64,000 nucleotides of DNA from Streptomyces davaonensis JCM 4913 (GTDB lineage: Bacteria > Actinomycetota > Actinomycetes > Streptomycetales > Streptomycetaceae), in NCBI RefSeq assembly GCF_000349325.1, contig NC_020504.1, positions 7,668,326-7,732,325 of the forward strand, written 5' to 3'. The notes under the pieces are model-generated. The model made no database searches and had not been told where the DNA came from. It was given only the letters and a program-made list of their open reading frames with translations. Of this stretch, positions 41,134-49,804 are shown in pieces (within the stretch, counting starts at the first letter, position 1; every line of letters begins with the position of its first letter). The position numbers and the translations under genes were made by a program.

Positions 41134-43932
41134 ATGCCACGGCGCATCCCCCGCACCGCGCTCGACAGACTGAGAACTCCCGGCAGATTCCCCGGGTTCC
41201 TGAAGACGGCATCCGTATGCGCGCTCATTGCCGGTCTTTTGTCTCCGCTTTCCCCGGCGGTCGCCGCCCAGGCGGCCGACACGGGGACCGCGGCGGTGAC
41301 CGATCACTGCGGAAACCAGTGCTCCGACATCCTGCCGCCCGGCGAGAACGGCAACGCCACGCTGGCCCAGATCCTGCTCAACCAGGCCTTCGGATCGATG
41401 CCCGCGCACGCCTCCGACCAGCTCGGACCGTACGCCAACCTCGCCACGGGCCACCCGTCCCTGACCAACGCGACGATCACCAACTTCTTCAACGACGCCT
41501 CGTTCGGGGTACCCGCCGATCAAGTCGCCTCCACCGTCCGGCCCGCCGGCCGCAGCGATGTGACGATCGTCCGGGACAAGAAGACGGGTGTGCCGCACAT
41601 CACGGGCACCACCCGGTACGGCACGGAGTTCGGCGCCGGTTACGCGGCGGCCGAGGACCGGCTGTGGCTCATGGACGTCTTCCGGCACGTCGGCCGCGGA
41701 CAGCTCACCTCCTTCGCCGGCGGCGACCCCGCCAACCAGGGCCTGGAGCAGGAGTTCTGGCGCCACGCGCCCTACACCGAGGCCGACCTCCAGGCCCAGA
41801 TCGACAGCGCGGTCGCCAAGAACGGCGCCCGCGGACAGCAGGCTCTCGCCGACGTCAACGCCTACGTCGCCGGGATCAACGCCTACATCGACGCCTCCGA
41901 CAGCGGCCGCTACTTCCCCGGCGAGTACGTCCTGACCGGCCACAAGGACTCCATCACCAACGCCGGCACCATCGAGCACTTCAAACCCACCGACCTGGTC
42001 GCGCTCGCCTCCGTCATCGGCGCCCTGTTCGGCTCCGGGGGCGGCGGCGAGGTGAACAACGCGATCTCGCTGATCGCCGCCCAGGAGAAGTACGGCGTCG
42101 CCGCGGGCACCGAGGTCTGGGAGTCCTTCCGGATGCGCAACGACCCCGAGGCGGTCGTCACCGTCCAGGACAAGAGCTTCCCGTACGCCGAGAAGCCCGC
42201 GGACCCGCAGGGCACGGCGCTGCCCGACGACGGCTCCGTGACCGGCGAACCCCTGGTGTACGACCGTACGGGCAGCGCGGCCACCGAGACCGCGGCCGCC
42301 ACCTCGGCAACGGCGGCCGAGGTGGCCATGAGCTCGGCCAGGCGGGGAATGTCCAACGCCCTGGTGGTCGGCGGGGAACACACCGCCAGTGGCCACCCGG
42401 TCGCCGTCTTCGGTCCGCAGACCGGCTACTTCGCACCCCAGTTGCTTCTCCTCCAGGAGATCCAGGGCCCGGGCATCAGCGCCCGCGGCGCCTCCTTCGC
42501 GGGTCTGAGCATGTACGTCGAACTCGGCCGCGGCCAGGACTACTCCTGGAGCGCGACCACTTCAGGACAGGACATCATCGACACCTACGCCGTCGAGCTG
42601 TGCCAGGACGACCACCACTATCTGTACCGGGGCACCTGCACCGCGATGGAGAAGATCGAGCAGAAGAACGCCTGGAAACCGACCACGGCCGACGACACCC
42701 CGGCCGGTGCGTACACGATGCGGGTCTGGCGGACGAAGTACGGACCCGTCTCGCACCGCGCGACCGTCGACGGCAAACGGGTCGCCTACACCACCCTGCG
42801 CTCGTCCTTCCTGCACGAGGCCGACTCGATCATCGGCTTCCAGATGCTCAACGACCCCGACTACCTCAAGAGCCCCGAGACCTTCCGGACGGCGGTGCAG
42901 CACATCAACTTCACCTTCAACTGGTTCTACGTCGACTCCGAGCACACCGCCTACTACAACAGCGGCGACAACCCGGTGCGCGCGACCGGCGTCGACGCCG
43001 AGTTCCCGGTGTGGGCACAGCCGTCGTACGAGTGGCGGAACTGGAACCCGGCGACGAACACCGCCGACTACACCCCGCCCTCGGCCCACCCCAACTCGAC
43101 CGACCAGGACTACTACGTCTCCTGGAACAACAAGCAGGCCGAGGACTACACCACCGCCCCCTGGGGCGACGGCTCCGTCCACCGCGGGAACCTCCTCGAC
43201 GACCGGGTGAGGAAGCTGGTCACCCAGGGCGGGGTGACCCGGGCGGCCCTGGTGAAGGCGATGGCCGAGGCCGGGCTCGCCGATCTGCGCGCCGAGGACG
43301 TCCTGCCGGACCTGCTGAAGGTCGTCAACAGCTCCCCGGTGACCGACACGGCGGCGAAGGCGGCCGTCGACAAGCTGTCCGCGTGGGTCACCGCGGGCGC
43401 CAAGCGCACGGAGACCTCGGCCGGATCGAAGACGTACGCCCACGCCGACGCCATCCGCGTCCTGGACGCCTGGTGGCCGCTGTTGGTACGGGACGAGTTC
43501 GAACCGGGCCTCGGCAGCGAGCTGTTCACCGCGTTCACGAACAACCTGCCGGTCGACGAGGCCCCTTCGGCCGCCCACGGACCGACCGGCGCCCACGCGG
43601 GCAGCTCCTTCCAGTACGGCTGGTGGAGCTACGTGGACAAGGATCTGCGGTCGGTGCTCGGTGAGTCCGTGCAAGGGCCGCTGGCCCGCGAGTACTGCGG
43701 CGGCGGCAGTCTGAGCGCCTGCCGGGACAGCCTGATCAGCACTCTGAAGACGGCTGTGGGCAAGACTCCCGCCCAGGTCTACCCGGGCGACGCGGGCGGC
43801 TGCTCCGCGGGCGACCAGTGGTGCGCGGACTCGATCGTGCAGCGCCCGCTCGGCGGCATCAACCACGCCAGGATCAGCTGGCAGAACCGGCCGACCTATC
43901 AGCAGGTCGTGGAGTTCACCTCACACCGGTAA
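41134..43932 (+). CDS. Secreted penicillin acylase family Ntn-hydrolase
   Basis: Amide hydrolase precursor of 932 residues, of the penicillin/aculeacin acylase type. It has an N-terminal signal peptide (VCALIAGLLSPLSPAVAAQA, cleavage near residue 48) and so is exported. The alpha chain includes VTIVRDKKTGVPHITGTTRYGTEFGAGYAAAEDRLWLMD. Autocatalytic cleavage should occur before Ser407 in RRGMSNALVVGGEHTASGHP, making Ser407 the N-terminal nucleophile of the beta chain. The beta chain carries the characteristic TFNWFYVDSEHTAYYNSG block. Its length is greater than that of typical acylases (about 780-850). Natural substrates may be N-acyl-homoserine lactones or lipopeptides. TAGGAG precedes the ATG. 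Confidence 0.92.
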   Translation: MPRRIPRTALDRLRTPGRFPGFLKTASVCALIAGLLSPLSPAVAAQAADTGTAAVTDHCGNQCSDILPPGENGNATLAQILLNQAFGSMPAHASDQLGPYANLATGHPSLTNATITNFFNDASFGVPADQVASTVRPAGRSDVTIVRDKKTGVPHITGTTRYGTEFGAGYAAAEDRLWLMDVFRHVGRGQLTSFAGGDPANQGLEQEFWRHAPYTEADLQAQIDSAVAKNGARGQQALADVNAYVAGINAYIDASDSGRYFPGEYVLTGHKDSITNAGTIEHFKPTDLVALASVIGALFGSGGGGEVNNAISLIAAQEKYGVAAGTEVWESFRMRNDPEAVVTVQDKSFPYAEKPADPQGTALPDDGSVTGEPLVYDRTGSAATETAAATSATAAEVAMSSARRGMSNALVVGGEHTASGHPVAVFGPQTGYFAPQLLLLQEIQGPGISARGASFAGLSMYVELGRGQDYSWSATTSGQDIIDTYAVELCQDDHHYLYRGTCTAMEKIEQKNAWKPTTADDTPAGAYTMRVWRTKYGPVSHRATVDGKRVAYTTLRSSFLHEADSIIGFQMLNDPDYLKSPETFRTAVQHINFTFNWFYVDSEHTAYYNSGDNPVRATGVDAEFPVWAQPSYEWRNWNPATNTADYTPPSAHPNSTDQDYYVSWNNKQAEDYTTAPWGDGSVHRGNLLDDRVRKLVTQGGVTRAALVKAMAEAGLADLRAEDVLPDLLKVVNSSPVTDTAAKAAVDKLSAWVTAGAKRTETSAGSKTYAHADAIRVLDAWWPLLVRDEFEPGLGSELFTAFTNNLPVDEAPSAAHGPTGAHAGSSFQYGWWSYVDKDLRSVLGESVQGPLAREYCGGGSLSACRDSLISTLKTAVGKTPAQVYPGDAGGCSAGDQWCADSIVQRPLGGINHARISWQNRPTYQQVVEFTSHR

Positions 43933-43965
43933 GGAGCCACAAAAGACAGGGAAGTTGGCGGCGGG

Positions 43966-45288
43966 TCAGTGCACGCGGCCCGCCGCCAGCACCAGTTGGG
44001 CCAGCTCCCGGTGCACGATGTCGCTGTGCGCCCCGGCGGGCGGCCCGCCGCGCCGTACCACCGCCGCCGCGTCGACGTTCACGCACCCCTTCGCGGGCAG
44101 CGGACCGCGCAGCGCGTCGGCCAGCTTCAGGTTCTTGGTGCCGGGCACCGCCTGCACCCCGTCGAAGCCCATCGCGCCCCACTTGGCGCCCAGCGCCCCG
44201 CCGATGCTCAGCTCGTGGAACTCCCGGTCATGGCCCGCCATCCGGGACGCCAGCGGGTACATGGTGCCCAGGGCGTCGTCGTGCTTGGAGAAGCAGCACA
44301 CCAGCGGCCCGTCGATGCGGTTGTGCTGCCCCTGGAGCACACCGCCCGCGCGCGGGTCGTGCGGCAGCCGCGCGGAGAACGCGTAGTGCGAGAAGGCCCC
44401 TTGGAGGAGGGTCACGGACTTCACCGTGTGCACTCCCTCGGGCAGCCCGCGCAGCGCGAACGACACCAGCCGCCCGCCGAAGCTGTGCCCGAGCAGGTGC
44501 ACCCGCACCTCCGGGGCGCGCGCCGCCAGCTGCCCGATCACCCGCCCGAGCCCCCGCTCGCCCACCGTGCCCGCGCGCCGCTTCATCGCGTAGTACGTGG
44601 CCTGGCGCAGCAGTTCGTGCGCGCCCTCCCAGGGGTTCGGTAGCGAGAAGGAGGCGTCCGGGGCACCCTCCGGCGACTGGAGCCGCGCCAGCGCACGCCC
44701 GAATTCCTCGCAGATCTCGCCCGCCGTCCCCCGGAACATCTCCGGCTCGTCCTGCGGCACGCCCTCCGCCAGGGTGTCCGCCGCGAACAGCGCCTGCGGG
44801 CCCGGCGGCACCAGATCCACCAGCAGCCGCACCAGCCGCCCGAACTCCTCCAGCTCGGCTTCCTCCCGCGACTGCTGGTCCAGCAGCCGGACGAGCTGGT
44901 CGATCACCGTGGCCCGCCCCGGGAACGTCTCCAGCAGCGCGTGCCGGGTGTCCTTGTCCAGCGCCGGACGGGCGGGCGCGTCGGCCGCGACGGAGCGCGG
45001 GAAGTCGGGGATCGGTTCGTCCGAGAACCGCATCGACGGCCACACCACGCCGACATATCCGATCTGGGCGCCCGGCGCGAGTTGGGGGATCGGGGCGAAG
45101 AATCGGTCGTAGAGCCGGGTCGCACCGGAGCGGTCGGCGTTCCAGCCGTGCGCGAAGACCAGCAGATCGTGCACGCCGCGCTGGGCCACCCCGGCGAACA
45201 GCCGGTCCCTGGAGCGGGTGTCGGGGTCACCGTCCGCGTCGAAGGTCAGCTCCCAGTACGGAGATACGCTCAACTCCGGTCGTGCCAT
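43966..45288 (-). CDS. Alpha/beta hydrolase of unknown substrate
   Basis: Protein of 440 residues, no signal peptide. The N-terminal part reads DLLVFAHGWNADRSGATRLYDRFFAPI, where AHGWN is the oxyanion-hole region of an alpha/beta hydrolase. The nucleophile elbow is LLGHSFGGRLVSF. A later CCFSKHDDALGTMYPLAS supplies a likely acid residue, and the C-terminal HSDIVHRELAQLVL supplies the likely His. Relatives in streptomycetes are sometimes mislabelled as protein kinases; no kinase motif is seen. It converges on the penicillin acylase gene. Its relation to the hydrolase at 16083 is not evident beyond fold. Confidence 0.8.
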   Translation of the reverse strand: MARPELSVSPYWELTFDADGDPDTRSRDRLFAGVAQRGVHDLLVFAHGWNADRSGATRLYDRFFAPIPQLAPGAQIGYVGVVWPSMRFSDEPIPDFPRSVAADAPARPALDKDTRHALLETFPGRATVIDQLVRLLDQQSREEAELEEFGRLVRLLVDLVPPGPQALFAADTLAEGVPQDEPEMFRGTAGEICEEFGRALARLQSPEGAPDASFSLPNPWEGAHELLRQATYYAMKRRAGTVGERGLGRVIGQLAARAPEVRVHLLGHSFGGRLVSFALRGLPEGVHTVKSVTLLQGAFSHYAFSARLPHDPRAGGVLQGQHNRIDGPLVCCFSKHDDALGTMYPLASRMAGHDREFHELSIGGALGAKWGAMGFDGVQAVPGTKNLKLADALRGPLPAKGCVNVDAAAVVRRGGPPAGAHSDIVHRELAQLVLAAGRVH

Positions 45289-45369
45289 GACAGGCCCCCT
45301 CGTCCCCCGTAGCGGTGCGATGTGGGCGTATCGTCCCGCCACGGGGCAGAGTTGGCCATACGACGCGGG

Positions 45370-46596
45370 TCATCTGTAGAGCAGGTATTCCTTTCGAATC
45401 CGCCGGAACGCGGCGAGTTCGTCCTGCCAGCCCTCGACCACCTCGTCGGTGCTCGCACCCGCGTCGATCGCCGTGCGGACCTGGGTGGACCCGGTGAGCT
45501 TGTCGATCCAGTTGTCGGAGCGCCAAGTGAAGCCGGGGAAGATCTGCTTGGCGGTCACGAGCAGGCCGATGCCGGTGCGTACGGGGTCGTAGGCCGCCCT
45601 GTCATGGACGTGGATCTGGACGCCGCCGACGGTCTTGCCCTGGAACTTGGAGAAGGTGGGTGCGAAGTACGCCTCCCTGAAGTGCACTCCCGGCAGTCCC
45701 AGTCGGTTGGCCTCGGCGGCCCAGCGGCCGTCGATGCCCTCCGCGCCGAGGAGTTCGAAGGGGCGCGTGGTGCCCCGGCCCTCGGAGAGGTTGGTGCCCT
45801 CGAAGAGACACGTGCCCGAGTAGACCAGCGCCGTGTCCGGGGTCGGCATGTTCGGGCTCGGCGGCACCCAGGGCAGATGCGCGGCGTCGTAGAACTCCGA
45901 GCGCCGCCAGCCCGACATCGTGACCGTGTCCAGGTCGACGGGCGTGGTGAGGAACTCCCCGTTGAACAGCAGGGCCAGCTCGGCGACCGTCATCCCGTGC
46001 GCCTGCGAGATCGGTTGCCGGCCGACGAACGTGGCGAACTCCTTGTGCAGTACGGGTCCTTGGGCGGAGCGGCCGGTGACGGGGTTGGGGCGGTCCAGTA
46101 CGACCACCCGCTTTCCGGCGAGCCGGGCCGCCTCCATGCAGTCGTAGAGGGTCCAGATGTACGTGTAGAAGCGGGCGCCGACGTCCTGGATGTCGAAGAG
46201 GATCGTGTCCACGGCGGAGGCGGTGAAGATGTCGGCGAGGGGCTGACCGCTCTTCAGGTACGTGTCGTAGACGGGGAGGCCGGTGGCGGGGTCGTCGTAA
46301 CGGCCCTCCGAGCCGCCTGCCTGGGCGGTGCCCCGAAAGCCGTGTTCCGGTCCGAAGACGGCCCTGAGATCCACCCTTTCGTCCGCGTGCATGACGTCGA
46401 CGATGTGGCGGGCGGTGCGGGTGATGCCGGTGGGGTTGGTGACGATTCCTACGCGCTGGCCGTTCAGTACGGAGTATCCGTCGGACTGGAGGCGTTCGAA
46501 GCCGGTTCGGAGTTTGTGGCCTGCGGCGGCTGCGGGGGTTGTGGTGGCCGCGAGGGCCGGGGTTGCGGCTAGGAGAGTTCGTCTCGTAAAGCGCAT
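45370..46596 (-). CDS. DUF1343 (NamZ-like) exo-beta-N-acetylmuramidase, Tat-exported
   Basis: Protein of 408 residues. The N-terminus MRFTRRTLLAATPALAATTTP is a twin-arginine-like signal. The mature domain matches DUF1343: GQRVGIVTNPTGI, LRAVFGPEHGFRGTAQAG, DDPATGLPVYDTY and FDIQDVGARFYTYIWTLYDCMEAA. The last carries the conserved Asp/Gln/Tyr motif, followed by VVVLDRPNPVTG. NamZ members cut N-acetylmuramic acid from the non-reducing end of peptidoglycan fragments, so a cell-wall recycling or scavenging role is likely. It appears single and is followed downstream by the hydrolase gene 81 bp away. Confidence 0.9.
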   Translation of the reverse strand: MRFTRRTLLAATPALAATTTPAAAAGHKLRTGFERLQSDGYSVLNGQRVGIVTNPTGITRTARHIVDVMHADERVDLRAVFGPEHGFRGTAQAGGSEGRYDDPATGLPVYDTYLKSGQPLADIFTASAVDTILFDIQDVGARFYTYIWTLYDCMEAARLAGKRVVVLDRPNPVTGRSAQGPVLHKEFATFVGRQPISQAHGMTVAELALLFNGEFLTTPVDLDTVTMSGWRRSEFYDAAHLPWVPPSPNMPTPDTALVYSGTCLFEGTNLSEGRGTTRPFELLGAEGIDGRWAAEANRLGLPGVHFREAYFAPTFSKFQGKTVGGVQIHVHDRAAYDPVRTGIGLLVTAKQIFPGFTWRSDNWIDKLTGSTQVRTAIDAGASTDEVVEGWQDELAAFRRIRKEYLLYR

Positions 46597-46630
46597 GAAG
46601 GGCACGGTAGGGGTTGTTGCGGTTGTTCGT

Positions 46631-46680
46631 AAGCAGCCGGTCGGCTGTGGCTTGTCGCGCAGTTCCCCGCGCCCCTGCCG
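46631..46680 (-). repeat. Dispersed intergenic repeat, copy D (family 2, inverted)
   Basis: The reverse complement begins CGGCAGGGGCGCGGGGAACT and continues GCGCGACAAGCCACAGCCGACC. It matches copy C (40231-40274) closely and lies between the DUF1343 start and the SDR gene. Confidence 0.78.
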
Positions 46681-46708
46681 GTACCTCCCGCACCCTTTCT
46701 TTGATACA

Positions 46709-46724
46709 TACCGACTGGTTAGTC
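46709..46724. promoter_or_regulatory. TetR-type operator upstream of the SDR/acyl-CoA ligase operon
   Basis: TACCGACTGGTTAGTC matches the palindrome TACCGACCGGTCGGTA at 12 of 16 positions. A near-perfect copy lies at 52214-52229 upstream of the companion operon. It is 38 bp before the SDR ATG. Confidence 0.55.
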
Positions 46725-46761
46725 TGTCGGGGTCGATGGAGCCGCATGTCGAAGGAGACCG

Positions 46762-47526
46762 ATGGTGGACGCCCTGCACGATGCCGGAGTCGTTGTCACG
46801 GGGGCCGGTGGCGGGATCGGAGCCGCTCTTGCCCGGCGGTTCGCCTCCGTCGGAGCCCGGGTCGTCGTCAATGATCTCGACGCTGCCAAGGCCGAAGCCG
46901 TCGCCGCCGAGATCGGGGGGATTGCCGTGTCCGGTGATGCCTCCGGGATCGTCGGGCCCGCCCGGGACGCGCTCGGCGCTGACATCGACGTGTACTGCGC
47001 CAACGCCGGCGTCGGTTCCGGAGGGTCCGAGGCCGCCGGGGAGGACGTCTGGGCGCTGGCCTGGGACGTCAATGTCATGGCTCATGTGCGGGCCGCTCAG
47101 GAACTGCTCCCGGGGTGGCTGGAGCGTGGGCGGGGGCGGTTCGTGTCGACCGTGTCCGCCGCCGGGCTGCTCACCATGATCGGCGCCGCGCCCTACAGCG
47201 TCACCAAGCACGGGGCGTACGCCTTCGCCGAGTGGCTGTCGCTGACCTACCGGCACCGCGGCGTCAAGGTGCACGCGATCTGTCCCCAGGGCGTGCGGAC
47301 CGACATGCTCGCCGCCACCGGGACCGCCGGGGACCTGGTGCTCAAGCCCACCGCCATCGAGCCGGACGACGTGGCCGACGCCTTGTTCAAGGGGATGGAG
47401 GACGATCGGTTCCTGATCCTGCCGCATCCCGAGGTCGCCGGGTTCTACCAGGCGCGGGCCGGGGATCCCGACCGATGGCTCGGCACCATGAACCACATCC
47501 AGCAGAAGTGGGAGAGCGCGCGGTGA
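46762..47526 (+). CDS. Short-chain dehydrogenase/reductase
   Basis: NAD(P)-dependent oxidoreductase of 254 residues. The Rossmann glycine motif is VVTGAGGGIGAALARRFASVGA. NAG is present in YCANAGVGSGG, and the active-site segment is STVSAAGLLTMIGAAPYSVTKHG, with catalytic Tyr and Lys in YSVTK. It should act on a hydroxyacyl- or ketoacyl-type substrate. GAAGGAG precedes the ATG. The stop overlaps the GTG of the acyl-CoA ligase (GTGA), so both enzymes are co-translated in one acyl-CoA degradation operon under the TACCGAC-type operator. Confidence 0.92.
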   Translation: MVDALHDAGVVVTGAGGGIGAALARRFASVGARVVVNDLDAAKAEAVAAEIGGIAVSGDASGIVGPARDALGADIDVYCANAGVGSGGSEAAGEDVWALAWDVNVMAHVRAAQELLPGWLERGRGRFVSTVSAAGLLTMIGAAPYSVTKHGAYAFAEWLSLTYRHRGVKVHAICPQGVRTDMLAATGTAGDLVLKPTAIEPDDVADALFKGMEDDRFLILPHPEVAGFYQARAGDPDRWLGTMNHIQQKWESAR

Positions 47527-49184
47527 GCGGGTACGCGGACAAGCCCTGGCTGGCGCTGCTCGACGACGCCCAGCGTGCCCCGATCGACCCCGCCGACTCC
47601 CTGGTGCACGCCCTGCGCCGGGCCGCCGCCGAGGTGCCGGACCGCGTCTTCCTCGCCTACTTCGACGGACGGCTGAGCTATCGCGAGGTCGATGCGCTGA
47701 GCGACTCCGTCGCCGGGCACCTGGCCGCGCGGGGTCTTGAGCGCGGTGAGCGGGTGGCCGTGCTGCTCCAGAACTCCCCGCTCTTCGTGGTCGCCGTGCT
47801 CGGTGCCTGGAAGGCGGGCGCGACGGTGGTGCCGGTCAACCCCATGTACAAGTCGGGGGAGATGGCGCACGTCCTGCGGGACGGCGAGGTGGCCGCGCTG
47901 ATCTGCTCGGACCGCGCCTGGGAGACGTATCTGCGCGAGACGGCCGCCGACTCGCCGGTGCGGATCGTGCTCACGGGCTGCGAGCTGGACTTCCAGACGC
48001 GGGACGACACGCGTGTGCTCGCCTTCGAGCGGCTTCCGCAGGCCCCGGACGCGGAGGATCTGACCGCCGTGGCCGGCGCCGGGCACCGGGCCCCCGAGGC
48101 GCGCGATCCGGAGCCGTCCGACATCGCGCTGATCAGCTACACCTCCGGCACCAGCGGCACCCCCAAGGGCGCCACCAACACGCACGGCAACATCATGCAC
48201 AACGCCGAGCGGCAGCGAACCGGGCTGCCGCTGCCCGAGGCGCCGGTGTACTTCGCCATGGCCCCGCTGTTCCACATCACCGGCATGGTGTGCCAGCTCG
48301 GCGCCTGTCTGAACAGCGCGGGCACGCTCGTGCTGGCGTACCGCTTCGAGGCCGGGGTCGTGCTGGACGCGTTCGCCGAGCACCGGCCGCACTACACCGT
48401 CGGCCCGTCGACCGCCTTCATGGCACTGGCCGCGCATCCGTCGGTCACCCGGGACCACTTCGCCTCCTTCCGGATCATCTCCTCCGGCGGCGCCCCGCTG
48501 CCGCCCGCGCTGGTGGAGAAGTTCCGGGCCGGATTCGGGCCGTACATCCGCAACGGCTACGGGCTCACCGAGTGCACCGCGCCCTGCGCCGCCGTGCCGC
48601 CGCAGCGGGAGGCGCCCGTCGACCCGGCCTCCGGGACGCTCGCGGTGGGCGTGCCGGGTCCGGACACGGTCGTGCGGATCGTCGACGACGAGGGCGCCGA
48701 GGTGCCCTTCGGCGAGCCCGGCGAGATCGTGGTCAGCGGGCCGCAGGTGGTGCCCGGCTACTGGCGGCGCCCCGAGGCCACCGCGGAGACGTTCCCGGGC
48801 GGCGAGCTGCGCACCGGCGACATCGGGTTCATGGATCCCGAGGGCTGGCTGTACGTCGTCGACCGCAAGAAGGACATGATCAACGCGTCCGGCTTCAAGG
48901 TGTGGCCGCGCGAGGTCGAGGACGTGCTGTACACCCATCCGGCGGTGCGCGAGGCGGCCGTCGTCGGGGTGCCCGACGGGTACCGCGGGGAGACCGTGAA
49001 GGCGTACATCAGCCTGCGTCCGGGCGTCGGGGCGGACCCGGATGAACTGGCGGTGTACTGCAAGGAGAGACTGGCCGCCTACAAATACCCGCGCCAGGTG
49101 GAGATCCTGCCCGACTTGCCGAAGACGGCGAGTGGGAAGATCCTCCGGCGGGAACTTCGTTCCCGCGCGCACGACAGCCAGTGA
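47523..49184 (+). CDS. Acyl-CoA synthetase (AMP-forming)
   Basis: Adenylating enzyme of 553 residues that activates a carboxylic acid to acyl-CoA. Motifs are the P-loop ISYTSGTSGTPKGATNTHGN, then NGYGLTECTAPC (A5-type), GELRTGDIGFMDPEGWLYVVDRKKDMINASGFKVWPREVED, and the catalytic lysine in LPKTASGKILRREL. The start is GTG 47523, overlapping the SDR stop. It is followed directly by a TetR gene in the same direction. It probably activates a fatty or aromatic acid for the acyl-CoA dehydrogenase encoded convergently. Confidence 0.93.
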   Translation: MSGYADKPWLALLDDAQRAPIDPADSLVHALRRAAAEVPDRVFLAYFDGRLSYREVDALSDSVAGHLAARGLERGERVAVLLQNSPLFVVAVLGAWKAGATVVPVNPMYKSGEMAHVLRDGEVAALICSDRAWETYLRETAADSPVRIVLTGCELDFQTRDDTRVLAFERLPQAPDAEDLTAVAGAGHRAPEARDPEPSDIALISYTSGTSGTPKGATNTHGNIMHNAERQRTGLPLPEAPVYFAMAPLFHITGMVCQLGACLNSAGTLVLAYRFEAGVVLDAFAEHRPHYTVGPSTAFMALAAHPSVTRDHFASFRIISSGGAPLPPALVEKFRAGFGPYIRNGYGLTECTAPCAAVPPQREAPVDPASGTLAVGVPGPDTVVRIVDDEGAEVPFGEPGEIVVSGPQVVPGYWRRPEATAETFPGGELRTGDIGFMDPEGWLYVVDRKKDMINASGFKVWPREVEDVLYTHPAVREAAVVGVPDGYRGETVKAYISLRPGVGADPDELAVYCKERLAAYKYPRQVEILPDLPKTASGKILRRELRSRAHDSQ

Positions 49185-49210
49185 GAACCCGAAAGGCAGG
49201 TGGCGGCAGA

Positions 49211-49804
49211 GTGCCAAGGATCACGGACGGAGACGGCACCCCCGTCCCTCAGCGGCTGCTCGCCGCCGCCACCCGGCTCTTCGCCGAGCGAGGCTACGAC
49301 CGCACCTCGGTGCAGGAGATCGTGGAGGCGGCCGGCGTCACCAAGGGAGCGCTGTACCACTACTTCGGCTCCAAGGACGATCTGCTGCACGAGGTGTACG
49401 CGCGCGTGCTCCGCGTCCAGCAGGAGCGCCTGGACGCCTTCGCGGACGCCGACGAGCCGGTGGAGAAGCGGCTGCGGGGCGCGGCGGCCGATGTCGTCGT
49501 CACCACCATCGAGAACCTCGACGACGCCTCGATCTTCTTCCGCTCGATGCACCATCTGAGCCCCGAGAAGAACAAGCAGGTGCGTGCCGAGCGGCGCCGC
49601 TACCACGAGCGCTTCCGCGCGCTCATCGAGGAGGGCCAGCGGACCGGGGTCTTCTCCACCGCGACCCCGGCCGACCTGGTGGTGGACTACCACTTCGGGT
49701 CCGTCCACCACCTGTCGACGTGGTACCGCCCCGACGGGCCGATGGCCCCCCAGGAGCTGGCCGACCACCTGGCCGACCTGCTCCTGAGGGCGCTGCGGCC
49801 TTAA
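49211..49804 (+). CDS. TetR/AcrR family regulator of the acyl-CoA operons
   Basis: Regulator of 197 residues. The DNA-binding domain is QRLLAAATRLFAERGYDRTSVQEIVEAAGVTKGALYHYFGSKDDLLHEVY (about residues 12-61), a strong match to fatty-acid-type TetR repressors. I chose GTG 49211 (VPRITDGDGTP) with AGGTGG upstream; GTG 49181, overlapping the ligase stop, is an alternative. It is encoded inside the SDR-ligase operon and lies between two promoters carrying TACCGACCGGTCGGTA-like sites, its likely operators. Its TAA stop overlaps the convergent acyl-CoA dehydrogenase stop on TTAA. Confidence 0.9.
   Translation: MPRITDGDGTPVPQRLLAAATRLFAERGYDRTSVQEIVEAAGVTKGALYHYFGSKDDLLHEVYARVLRVQQERLDAFADADEPVEKRLRGAAADVVVTTIENLDDASIFFRSMHHLSPEKNKQVRAERRRYHERFRALIEEGQRTGVFSTATPADLVVDYHFGSVHHLSTWYRPDGPMAPQELADHLADLLLRALRP

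Noticed and set aside
43966..45288. Protein kinase annotation for this gene
   Set aside because: No glycine-rich loop, HRD or DFG motif is present, whereas the GHSFGG elbow and AHGWN motif fit an alpha/beta hydrolase.
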